17,684 nt of DNA from Ga0077527 sp964606765 (lineage in GTDB: Bacteria; Pseudomonadota; Gammaproteobacteria; Burkholderiales; SG8-41), in assembly GCA_964606765.1 (NCBI GenBank), contig CAZSIR010000048.1:1-17684 (forward strand), in the 5' to 3' direction. Positions 1 through 7,900 of the stretch are shown here, piece after piece. Position numbers and translations under genes: made by a program. How positions within the stretch are numbered: the stretch's first letter is position 1; every line of letters starts with the position of its first letter. The notes below the pieces were generated by a model. The model did no database searches, had not been told where the DNA came from, and saw only the letters and a list, made by a program, of their open reading frames with translations.

Positions 1-248
1 AAAAGCCCAATAAAACAATAGTTCAGCATCTCAACTATGGTGTGGTCGAGCGATTCAATTCTTGCTCATTCAGCTTGGCTCCGACATGCAAGATGAAGCC
101 AAACTTATCATTTTGGTAGATTTGACCGGTTCCTGATTCCGTCCCACCCTGCAAGAACAATAAATGGCCAGCAGCGCAACGCTGTGGCCTTGCGGACAGG
201 GGTGTGCGCATGCGGCAGGTGGTGGATTACTGCGGCAGTAAAGAGTTC

Positions 249-266
249 GGCGCGTTCGGGCGCCGG
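249..266. other. GC-rich inverted repeat (hairpin)
   Basis: CGGCGC, a six-base loop GTTCGG, then GCGCCG form a perfect 6-bp stem, extendable by G-T wobbles and one G-C pair. A T-rich stretch (TTTTCTATTT) starts about nine bases after the stem. It could be a degenerate intrinsic terminator for an unseen upstream gene, but the gap to the T-run is longer than usual, so I do not call it a terminator. Confidence 0.35.
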
Positions 267-402
267 GCGGCAGGTTTTCTATTTCGAATGGATCGTCATC
301 CACAGGATTTGATTGCTGATTTGCTGCGAGTGATCTCGTGGCCTATCTTTGGTTGCGGGATGGGTACGTATTTGTCTAGAGGAAATATATGCATGCAAGA
401 CC

Positions 403-460
403 TGATCCTATTTCGTGTGTGACCTTATTCCGTGTGACCCCATTTCTGTTCATTTCTGTT
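403..460. repeat. Three degenerate 16-bp tandem repeats plus a 10-bp repeat
   Basis: Three successive 16-mers follow one consensus of the form TGAYCYYATTYCKTGT: TGATCCTATTTCGTGT (403-418), TGACCTTATTCCGTGT (420-435) and TGACCCCATTTCTGTT (435-450). The last ten bases of the third copy, CATTTCTGTT, are then repeated exactly at 451-460. The array ends four bases before the ribosome binding site of the first gene, so it lies in that gene's leader. It may be a cluster of regulator sites, or debris of a dispersed intergenic repeat family; the sequence alone does not separate these. Confidence 0.55.
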
Positions 461-463
461 GTT

Positions 464-469
464 AAGGAA
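464..469 (+). promoter_or_regulatory. Ribosome binding site deciding the ATG start at 477
   Basis: AAGGAA lies seven bases before ATG 477. This is a good Shine-Dalgarno match and favours ATG 477 over the in-frame TTG at 459, which would lie within the short-repeat array and has no such site in front of it. Confidence 0.7.
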
Positions 470-476
470 TAACGCT

Positions 477-1193
477 ATGCGTTTCTACTACCTAAGTGTG
501 TTCAGTTTGATGTTACTCGGCATCTTCTATGGTTTGGCATTTATCGGGTTGTGGTTGTGGTGGGTCAAGGGGCTGAAACGAAAATTCGGTGGGCCGGTGG
601 TATGGGTAGCAGTGGCAGCGGTTCTGGTTGCGCCGGTCGCGGAGGAGTTGTGGATTGCGTGGAATTTCGGGCAGCTATGCCGCAAGGATGCGGGCATTGT
701 GATCAATAAGACGGTGGAAGTTGAGGGATTCTACGACGCGACCATTGGATTGCTGCAAATTCAGAAACCGCTTCCTGAAGTGACCTCAAAGAGTTTTGAC
801 CAGCGCGGCTTCAAGTTCTATGAAATGCACATGAGAGACGGCAGGGGAGGTCCCGGAAAGGTAGCGCATTTCGAGAAAGTGAACGGGGAGTGGATGGGTA
901 CCGTTATCGACAAACCCGTGGCGAGGTATCACTTCTTGACCGACTCCGGAATAGATATCGGACACAAATTGGCTAAGCAAGAATCTAAAGTGTTGGACAG
1001 TAAAAGTGGCCAATTTATTGGAGGGTATCGAGTCTACATTCGGCAGCCGCCATGGTTTTATATTGGCCTGGATCGCCCGAACATGGGGTGTGATGGACCG
1101 GATGGCGGACCATACAGTAAACACAAAAATAGTTTTTTGATCTACAGGGACGTCCTGATTCCGCGTAAATCTGTTGAGTTGGAAGAAAAATGA
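477..1193 (+). CDS. Membrane-anchored small protein, putative partner (immunity-like) of the adjacent lipase-RTX protein
   Basis: The product has 238 residues from ATG 477. Two hydrophobic helices are visible at about residues 4-29 and 40-62, separated by a basic loop (KGLKRK). By the positive-inside rule the loop is cytoplasmic and the C-terminal domain (about 63-238) is periplasmic. That domain starts with CRKDAGIVINKTVEV (Cys68) and has a second cysteine, Cys205, in GCDGPDGG. The lipoprotein at 4525-4998 has the matching motif CARDGGVQIFEKLRV and a second late cysteine, so I regard the two domains as homologous. I recall similar small C-x2-DGG proteins as uncharacterised lipoproteins but cannot name a family. 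The stop codon overlaps the lipase-RTX start by ATGA, so the pair is probably translationally coupled. A protective role against the adjacent lipase is inference; a chaperone or secretion accessory role is possible. Codon use is more AT-rich than in the RTX genes. Confidence 0.8.
   Translation: MRFYYLSVFSLMLLGIFYGLAFIGLWLWWVKGLKRKFGGPVVWVAVAAVLVAPVAEELWIAWNFGQLCRKDAGIVINKTVEVEGFYDATIGLLQIQKPLPEVTSKSFDQRGFKFYEMHMRDGRGGPGKVAHFEKVNGEWMGTVIDKPVARYHFLTDSGIDIGHKLAKQESKVLDSKSGQFIGGYRVYIRQPPWFYIGLDRPNMGCDGPDGGPYSKHKNSFLIYRDVLIPRKSVELEEK
1181..1193 (+). promoter_or_regulatory. RBS and ATGA overlap coupling the membrane protein to the first lipase-RTX gene
   Basis: GGAAG (1181-1185) precedes ATG 1190, and the upstream gene's TGA (1191-1193) lies within ATGA. 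Ribosomes finishing the small gene can restart on the RTX gene, which would tie the amounts of the two proteins together. Confidence 0.7.
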
Positions 1194-4100
1194 ACATACT
1201 CAATTATTACAAATATGCGCAATTAGCGACGGCTGCCTATGTCCGCTTGGGAGGTAGTCCGAGAGACGGCGCAACGTTTGCAAGATTAGCCTCGTCCAGA
1301 GAGCAAGAACGCCTTCCGTCATCAATCGGGCAAGCATTATTTGATCCGAATGTGGCAGTATCTGGAGTCGATCAATGGACTATCCTCCGCTACTACGGTG
1401 GCGATGTCCCTGCGAGTATTGATCCCATTGCCTCAGCAGATAAGACAGGTTTTGCGGCGACGCTGTTTCAGCAAGTAACGCAGCAAGGCACCGAGAAAGT
1501 CCTTGCCATTCGCGGCACCGAGCCGACGGCAGATGGGTTTGTCGATCTGATCGGTGCCGGCATGGGGCAAATTGGGTTGCTGGGTCTGGCGCTGACGCAG
1601 GTTGTGTCAATGATCAATTTGATACAACGCATGCGCGCCGGTATCGGCGAGGCTACCGTTCAAATCCGGATAAACGCCAGCGCGATCCCGCTCAGCGGAG
1701 ACTCCCTGGCGGTCGCTGGAATCCCGCCCATGTATCTGTCTTTCAGTAATTACGTTGCGCCAGGTATTGGCGGCATTTCCGCCGGAGAAAAAATCAAGGT
1801 TACCGGACACAGTCTGGGCGGACAACTTGCTTATATGGCGGCACAGCTCTTGCCGGATGTGGTGGATGCCGAAGTGCCAGTCTTCAATTCGGCAGGCTAT
1901 AACCCTACAACGGCCAACTTCCTCCTGCTGGGAGGTGGCTGGGGTGGTGCGCTTTTTGCTGCTGCAAAAAATTACCTGATCCAAGAGTTCGGTGCGGCAT
2001 CGCTTGGTGTTGCGCCGTTGGCAAACCAGCTCGCCACGTCGGCGCTCGCTCAAGTTGCGAAATCCCTGCGTGGTACGGGTGCAACTCTGGGTACACCGAA
2101 CATTCTCAATCTGGTAGCCGAAGACCTGGTGCCGGGTGATGACGGGAACTTGGTCTCTTCTTTGGTCACCGGTGCGGATCGACTGCCCGCGCCGATAAAC
2201 ATCCCGATCGAACCTAATAGTCATGTGATAGAGCCGTTGATGGACAGCCTCGCGCTGCATGCGTTGCTCTATACGCTGAACAGCACTCTGACCTTTGCGG
2301 ATACCGAAAAGCTTCTGCTCGCAGCTTCCAACAAGTTGACCGCGAGCGAAGAGCGGCTGACCGAGGATCTGTTCAAATTATTCTTGAAAAACCAGACATT
2401 TTTGAATGGAACCGAGCAGTTAGGCATATCTGACGGCACAAGCGCGGTCTGGATCGGCAAAGGGACGCTCGCGGCGCGCGATGAGTTTCACGATGCTGTG
2501 CTCCGAATCGGTCGGGCCATCAAAGACAAGGGCTATCAGCTTGATTCGTTGGTCGGCACTTCCGCTGCCGGCCTGACCAGTATCGCGCAGGGCTCAGAAG
2601 CTCTCGCCTACCGCTACGCCCTCAAAGCCCTCAACCCGTTTGCCATCGTCGGTGACAATTCCCTGTATGCGATTCACAATCAAAAAGGCGAACTCGATCT
2701 CTACGATCCGGTCGCCAAAACAGGCAGCCTGACTGAAGCCTGGCTCACCGATCGCGCCGCCTTCCTGGCCTTGAAGAACGCGGCCAACACTGCTGACATG
2801 ACATCGATCATCAGGCCTGAATTTGGTGTCGGCAATCGCTCGCAATATGTTGATCTGGCGACCGGCTACTCAGTCACGCTCTCCGAAGTTGAATTACCCA
2901 CCGGCAGCGCTTCCGCGCGGCAGTTGGTATTTGGCGGTGACCATGGCGAAGTGCTGAACGGGCGTTCCAAGTCCGACGCGCTCTACGGCGGCGGTGGCTC
3001 GGACTACCTGATCGGCCGGCTGGATAATGACTACCTCGAAGGCGGCGCCGGCATGGACGTCTACGAGTACAACGGTCGCACCAGTGTGCTCGGTTCACCA
3101 AACAACGACGGCAATGACACCATCCTCGATACCGACGGCAAGGGGGTGCTGCGCTATGTCTTTAGCGACAGCGGCTTGGCGGGCATTGGTGCCAAAAGCA
3201 CCTCCACCATCATCCGCGACGCGAGCAACCGCGTCTCCGGCACCCAGTGGAACAGCGCCGACGGCAAGTTCAGCTACCAGCGGGTGCAGAACGATCTCAT
3301 CGTCACCATCAATGGTGACGCTGGCGGCCAGATCACGCTGAAGGATTTCAAGGAAGGCAATTTCGGGATTTATCTGTTTGACGACCAACGCACCGCCCCC
3401 CAGACCACCACCGAAATCCTCGGCGACAAGCAGTACCTTGAATTCACCGGTCAGCTGCCCCAGCTCAAAGGCCCCGGCGGCGCGCCGCTGACTTACGGCG
3501 CCCTCAATTTTGTTGGCCCCAACCTGTTCCGTGCCTACGAACAGTTTGCGTTTGGAGCGCCCATACCCGAAGAGTGGCTGAATCCGGTTCCGGTCAGCGA
3601 CTATGTGCTGCACCACACCAGCGTCAACGGCAACATCACCACCGAGTTCTACGCACTGCCGGCAATACTGGCGTTTGTCTACAACACTGCGGATGACTTG
3701 GGCAACATCCGCACCACCGAAGACGACAACCCCGATCACGAAGACCAGCTCTACGGCAGCACCGGCAATGACCATATCCTTGCCGGCGGCGGCAACGACA
3801 ACATCGACGCCCTGCGGGGTGGCGACAACGTGATTGACGCGGGCGAAGGTCGCGACGTGGTGTTTGCCGGTGGCGGCAATGACGTCATCGAAGGTGGCGA
3901 CGACGGTGCGGTGCTGCTGGGTTCGCTTCTGGTCTATGGCGGCGACATGCTCAACGGCGGCGCAGGCGACGACGAACTCTATGGCGATGCCAGGATTTCA
4001 CTGTCAACCGCCATCAACAATGGTGAAACGGCAGCAGCGACCAACGCCATCGGTGACTTCCTCTCCGGCGGCGCCGGCAATGACTGGCTGGTCAGTGGTG

Positions 4101-4528
4101 CTGCCGATGATGCGCTGTTTGGCGGCGATGGCGACGACATCCTCGTCGGTGGCGCCGGCAACGACAGTCTCTTTGGCGACCGCAACCACACCGCTTCCAG
4201 TGCCGCCTGGACGATCAGCCGCCAGACCACCGGCAGCGCGACATTCGGGTTTGTTTACACCCCTGTATTCAGCGGCCTCGACCTGATCACCGATGGCGCC
4301 GGCGGCAACGACGCGATCTACGCCGGGGCGGGGGATGATTGGGCATTTGGCGGCAAGGGGGATGACTTCATCGACGGCGGCAGCGGCAAAGACGTGCTCT
4401 TCGGCGACGAAGGTGCGGATGTGCTGATCGGCGGCACTGGGGACGATGTGCTGATTAGCAAGTCGGAGCTGAACTTTTATCAATTTCCAAAACCGCTTGA
4501 TTTTCGGCAAAAGAGGGTTTTGTTATGA
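1190..4528 (+). CDS. RTX protein with N-terminal lipase-like domain, truncated inside its RTX region
   Basis: The product has 1112 residues. Residues 1-350 look like a class-3-lipase/alpha-beta hydrolase domain. There is an N-terminal AQLATAAYVRL helix, a nucleophile elbow GHSLGG with Ser208, then VPVFNSAGY, with Asp312 (in AEDLVPG) and His345 (in NSHVIEPL) as the likely rest of the triad. Residues about 470-525 (RYALKALNPFAIV to LTDRAAFL) form a linker domain shared with the giant protein. RTX nonapeptides (GGxGxDxLx) follow at about 582-628 and 849-1088, separated by a non-RTX segment. Alignment with the 3848-residue paralogue is continuous until residue 1088 and then stops abruptly. The last 24 residues (1089-1112) are aromatic and basic, not RTX. 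The usual C-terminal type I secretion signal is therefore missing, and the protein may not be exported. The frame is otherwise intact over 3.3 kb with the catalytic residues in place. It is best read as a displaced or truncated copy that may still be made; substrate unknown, phospholipid or triglyceride likely. Confidence 0.88.
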   Translation: MNILNYYKYAQLATAAYVRLGGSPRDGATFARLASSREQERLPSSIGQALFDPNVAVSGVDQWTILRYYGGDVPASIDPIASADKTGFAATLFQQVTQQGTEKVLAIRGTEPTADGFVDLIGAGMGQIGLLGLALTQVVSMINLIQRMRAGIGEATVQIRINASAIPLSGDSLAVAGIPPMYLSFSNYVAPGIGGISAGEKIKVTGHSLGGQLAYMAAQLLPDVVDAEVPVFNSAGYNPTTANFLLLGGGWGGALFAAAKNYLIQEFGAASLGVAPLANQLATSALAQVAKSLRGTGATLGTPNILNLVAEDLVPGDDGNLVSSLVTGADRLPAPINIPIEPNSHVIEPLMDSLALHALLYTLNSTLTFADTEKLLLAASNKLTASEERLTEDLFKLFLKNQTFLNGTEQLGISDGTSAVWIGKGTLAARDEFHDAVLRIGRAIKDKGYQLDSLVGTSAAGLTSIAQGSEALAYRYALKALNPFAIVGDNSLYAIHNQKGELDLYDPVAKTGSLTEAWLTDRAAFLALKNAANTADMTSIIRPEFGVGNRSQYVDLATGYSVTLSEVELPTGSASARQLVFGGDHGEVLNGRSKSDALYGGGGSDYLIGRLDNDYLEGGAGMDVYEYNGRTSVLGSPNNDGNDTILDTDGKGVLRYVFSDSGLAGIGAKSTSTIIRDASNRVSGTQWNSADGKFSYQRVQNDLIVTINGDAGGQITLKDFKEGNFGIYLFDDQRTAPQTTTEILGDKQYLEFTGQLPQLKGPGGAPLTYGALNFVGPNLFRAYEQFAFGAPIPEEWLNPVPVSDYVLHHTSVNGNITTEFYALPAILAFVYNTADDLGNIRTTEDDNPDHEDQLYGSTGNDHILAGGGNDNIDALRGGDNVIDAGEGRDVVFAGGGNDVIEGGDDGAVLLGSLLVYGGDMLNGGAGDDELYGDARISLSTAINNGETAAATNAIGDFLSGGAGNDWLVSGAADDALFGGDGDDILVGGAGNDSLFGDRNHTASSAAWTISRQTTGSATFGFVYTPVFSGLDLITDGAGGNDAIYAGAGDDWAFGGKGDDFIDGGSGKDVLFGDEGADVLIGGTGDDVLISKSELNFYQFPKPLDFRQKRVLL
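2934..3075 (+). repeat. First RTX nonapeptide block of the truncated lipase-RTX protein
   Basis: In-frame glycine/aspartate nonapeptides run from GGDHGEVLNGRSKSD through LYGGGGSDYLIG to YLEGGAGMDVYEY. They are followed by NDGNDTILDTDGKGVL, the strand pattern that commonly follows RTX blocks. The corresponding block in the giant gene is at about 6652-6780. Confidence 0.8.
3736..4453 (+). repeat. Second RTX nonapeptide region, cut off at its 3' end
   Basis: Units such as LAGGGNDNIDALRGGDN, LSGGAGNDWL, LFGGDGDDILVGGAGND and FIDGGSGKDVLFGDEG are calcium-binding RTX repeats. A non-RTX insert lies at about 4189-4295. The array matches 7441-8165 of the giant gene unit by unit, including the insert. 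The match ends at 4453, after GGTGDDVL, where the paralogue continues with many further units. Confidence 0.85.
4454..4524 (+). other. Junction: non-RTX tail replacing the lost RTX C-terminus
   Basis: From 4454 the sequence leaves RTX homology and turns AT-rich, encoding a 24-residue tail with no glycine repeats. It carries AAGAGGG (4511-4517), the ribosome binding site of the next gene. The stretch may be the original leader of the lipoprotein gene, read through by chance as the RTX C-terminus after a deletion or insertion joined the two. Confidence 0.6.
4511..4528 (+). promoter_or_regulatory. RBS and ATGA overlap in front of the lipoprotein gene
   Basis: AGAGGG (4512-4517) precedes ATG 4525, and the TGA of the truncated RTX gene (4526-4528) overlaps it as ATGA. 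The strong site allows initiation independent of, or coupled to, the upstream gene. Confidence 0.7.
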
Positions 4529-4998
4529 AAAAAACATCAATCGCGGTAACGCTTGCCGTAATGCTCACTGGATGCTTGGGGTACGTGCCAGGGCAGCAGT
4601 CGTATTGGGATGCGCAGGTGCGGGAGATGTGTGCGAGGGATGGGGGCGTGCAAATTTTTGAGAAATTACGAGTATCGAAATTAGATATAGATTTGCTTGG
4701 AAAAATTGATGGAAAAATTGGTGTGCCGATTAAAGCATTAGCACACCCGAAAGCCCCTGTGTATGCAGAACTGAATATAACGGAAATAAGAGATTGGAAT
4801 CCTCGTGTTTCACGCAGTGAGTCAATCATTATTCGACGATCAGATCAGACCATTATGGCGAAGTCGGTTCTGTATGCGAGGTCTGGAGGCGACTTGCCTA
4901 CCGGTGTCTCTGAGGGAACGACTTTTACTTGCCCGGACCTGAAAATGATTAGATCTGATTTGCAGCAGCTATTTATCTTAGAAGGGGACTCGAAATGA
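4525..4998 (+). CDS. Small lipoprotein, putative partner (immunity-like) of the giant lipase-RTX protein
   Basis: The product has 157 residues. A type II signal peptide is clear: MKKTSIAVTLAVM followed by lipobox LTGC, with Cys17 as the lipidated residue. Leu at +2, not Asp, predicts outer-membrane sorting if the usual Lol rule holds. The mature part has CARDGGVQIFEKLRV (Cys36) and a C-terminal FTCPDLKM (Cys136). These parallel Cys68 and Cys205 of the membrane protein at 477-1193, and a disulfide is plausible in both. SVLYARSGGDLPTG also sits where the first protein has GGYRVYIRQPPW. It overlaps the giant RTX gene by ATGA, the same arrangement as the first pair. Base composition is more AT-rich than the flanking RTX genes. 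I do not recognise a named family. A periplasm-facing protector against a secreted lipase fits the location and pairing, but that is inference. Confidence 0.85.
   Translation: MKKTSIAVTLAVMLTGCLGYVPGQQSYWDAQVREMCARDGGVQIFEKLRVSKLDIDLLGKIDGKIGVPIKALAHPKAPVYAELNITEIRDWNPRVSRSESIIIRRSDQTIMAKSVLYARSGGDLPTGVSEGTTFTCPDLKMIRSDLQQLFILEGDSK
4982..4998 (+). promoter_or_regulatory. RBS and ATGA overlap in front of the giant RTX gene
   Basis: AAGGGG (4982-4987) lies seven bases before ATG 4995, and the lipoprotein stop (4996-4998) lies within ATGA. This is the third four-base overlap in a row in this operon. Confidence 0.7.
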
Positions 4999-7900
4999 GT
5001 AATGCGACCTCTCTTTTCAATAATGCAGAATTAGCGCTAGCGGCGTATGCGGCACTTCAAAATGGCACCACAGCTGATCAAGATCAGATTCGTGCATTAG
5101 CGCAAGTTTCTGGTGCACCAATGTCGCTTACTGAGGCAGTTGAATTCGCCCGCCGCTATCCGACAGTCGTGACCAGTTTCGATGATTCCAGTACGGGGCT
5201 GCAAGTAACTGTATTCAAAGATACATTGGGCGACCTACCAGGCAATTTGTCGCTGGCTTTACGGGGGTCAACTTTTCCAGAGGATTTTGCTACTGGCGTT
5301 GATATTGTTGGTGCTGGTGCTGGCTACAACCAGATCGTGGCGTTGGCGAATTGGTGGCGTCGAATCTCGACTGCTCCGGGGCAGATGGTCAGCCAATTTA
5401 GCTTGGTTGAACTGTCGCAACAATCGATTCCCGAGAGTGCCGTTGTGCTGCGTCCGGGAACTACGGAAGGCACGTCTTACGTGCTGGTTGTTACGCCACA
5501 GGTCCTAGCCTTTACCGAAGAGCAGGGAAACATAAGTGCAAAACTTGCTGCTGATCCTGACCAACGGGTTGAAGTAACTGGCCATTCTCTCGGCGGACAC
5601 TTGGCGCTTGCGTTCTCCAGTCTGTTTGATTCGCGTACAGGGCAGGTGACGGTATTCAACGCCCCCGGTTTTGCAAGCAGCACGGTCAACCAGAATTTTT
5701 TTGACAAGTTAGGTGGGTCAATCCCTACGGGCAGCACCTCTGCAGGGTTAATTAACAATGTCGTTTCTGATGAGGCCTTGGTCGGTGATCCGCCTTTCAA
5801 CTTTGTTGCCGGCATGCACTCACGTCCAGGAAAAGAAATCAACATCTCGATTGAAAAGCAAACTAACTCCGACGAGCCAAATCCATTTCTTCCAGCCTTG
5901 AATCACAGCATCGTCACCCTCACCGATTCACTGGCCGTGTACAAACTGCTGGCTGATCTCGTGCCGGTTTCAAGTTCAGGCGAGAGTGTATTCACGACGG
6001 CTGACTACAAACTCGTCCTCAATCAGGCAGTGCAGGGAACCGCAGCAGGTTACGAGCGGATTGTCGATGCGCTTAATAAACTGTTCAGGCCTGCTGATGC
6101 GGTGCCGGCATTGCCGGCAGGTAATACGCAGCGTGATGAACTCTACAAATCGATTCAGGCCTTGACAGCAGTGGATTCGGCCTATACCGCCAAGAAAGGG
6201 CAACTCGCAATCGAGGCCGTTACGGGTTTTGCGGGTGCTTTGGTGACCAACGCGCAGACCAATGATCCGCGTGGGCTGGCGTGGCGTTATGCGCTCAAAG
6301 AACTCGATCCATTCGTGGTGGTGGATGCGAGCAACACGATCTATGCGCGCTTCCAGCCCGGTGGCGCCAATGCCGGAGAGCTGGATATATATGACCCCGC
6401 TGCCCGTACCGGCACATTGACCACGCAGTGGCTGCAAGACCGTGCCGCGCTGTTGCAGCGCAGGCTGGACATTGCCGCCAGAGACGAAAACAACGACAGC
6501 AGCAAGCCGCCAGTGCTGAGCAATCCCGATAAAACCTGGGCCGCCGATAACTTCTATTTTGAGGATCGTGCGACGGGTTATGTCATCAATCAGGGTGCAA
6601 ACGGCGGTCAGCGTGAACACGACCCTTACATCATCTTCGGGTCTGATCGAGTGGATGCGATATCAGGCAGCAGCCGTGATGACCGCCTCTACGCCGGCGG
6701 CAGCACTGACTATTTGATCGGCAAAGGCGGCGATGACTATCTCGATGGCGGCACCGGCCTGGATATTTACGAATACAGCGCCGTGCGCGCAACGGGACTG
6801 TTCACGACCGGCCCTGACGGCCACGACTCCATACTCGATGTCGATGGCAAAGGTATCCTGCGCTTCGAATACAAGGATGCAGAGGGCAGGTTGCAAACGA
6901 CTGTGCTCGCTGGGGTTGCTATCAAGGAAACCGACGGCAAATGGAAAACCCCTGACGGGCGTTTTTTACTGGAGCAGGCCGGCGCTGACCTCAAAGTCAC
7001 CTTTGGCGCTGGCGTTGATGGCAGTGTCACCATCCGCGCCTTTGATTTTACGAAAGCGGCAGGAGGAGGGCATTTCGGGATTCGATTGAGTGAAGCCTTG
7101 ATGGAGGCCGAACCTGCTGGCGATATCTTCGGCGACCGCCAGTACCAGGCCTTTACGGGTCAACTGCCGCAGCTGAAAGGCCCCAACGGCGAGCCCCTGT
7201 ACTTCGGTGAGCCCAATTTCATCGGGCCGAACCGTTTTCGGGTTGATGAGTTGCCGGCGATTGATGGCAATTACCCTGAAGATTGGCGCAATCCGCAGCT
7301 CGCGTCTGCTTACACCCTGCATCACAGCGAGACCATCGGCTCGGTCACCACTGACTACTATGCCTTGCCCGCGACACTCGACTTTACCTACAACCAGGTC
7401 GATGAACTGGGGAATCTGCGGGTGACCGACGCCATCAACCCGAACCATGAAGATTTGCTGTTCGACGGCGAAGGCAACGAGCGGATTGTCGCGGGTGGCG
7501 GCAATGATGCGATTGCCGCCTACCGCGGCGGCGATGACGTCATCCAAGCGGGAGCCGGGCGTGATGTGGTGCTGGCGGGTGATGGCAACGATATTGTCGA
7601 GGGCGCGGCCGACGGTACGGCCCTTCTGGGTGCCGCGGGCCTGGTCGCAGGCGGTGACATGATTGCCGGGGAAGCGGGAGACGACGAGCTCTACGGCAAT
7701 ACGAAGGTCGCGCTGTCAGAGGCCATCCGCAACGGCGAGACTGACTCCGCAACGGGGGTGATTGGCGACTTCCTCTCCGGCGGTGCGGGCAGCGACTGGG
7801 CCGTTGGCGACAGGGGCAACGATGTACTTCTCGGCGGCGATGGCGCCGACATCCTGATCGGAGGCGCCGGTGATGACAGCCTGCGCGGTGACGACAACCG

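Larger units (their letters stand above)
1..476. other. Upstream region without a convincing gene
   Basis: I see no gene I can support here. The + frame beginning at base 3 is open to a TAG at 114-116 (37 codons) and could be the tail of a gene lying to the left, but it matches nothing I recognise. A 72-codon ATG reading frame at 204-422 has no clear ribosome binding site, no recognisable motif and ends inside the short-repeat array. What can be seen is a GC-rich inverted repeat (249-266) and degenerate short tandem repeats (403-460). The operon promoter must lie here or further left. The best sigma70-like pair I found (TTGCTG 321-326, 17 bp, TATCTT 344-349) matches the consensus too weakly to call. 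Confidence 0.6.

Noticed and set aside
249..280. Rho-independent terminator
   Set aside because: The hairpin is perfect but the T-rich stretch starts about nine bases later and is interrupted; no upstream gene is confirmed.
321..349. Possible sigma70 promoter TTGCTG-17-TATCTT
   Set aside because: Only three of six and four of six consensus bases; matches this weak are expected by chance.
204..422. 72-codon + strand reading frame upstream of the operon
   Set aside because: No ribosome binding site, no recognisable motif, and its 3' end is made of the degenerate repeats.
459..476. TTG start for the first membrane protein
   Set aside because: ATG 477 has AAGGAA seven bases upstream and begins right at the hydrophobic helix; the TTG lies in the short-repeat array without a ribosome binding site.
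1190..4528. Family I.3 RTX lipase of the Pseudomonas type
   Set aside because: Those are about 470-620 residues with a different N-terminus; the helix, the VFNxxG strand and the linker here fit class-3-like hydrolases better.
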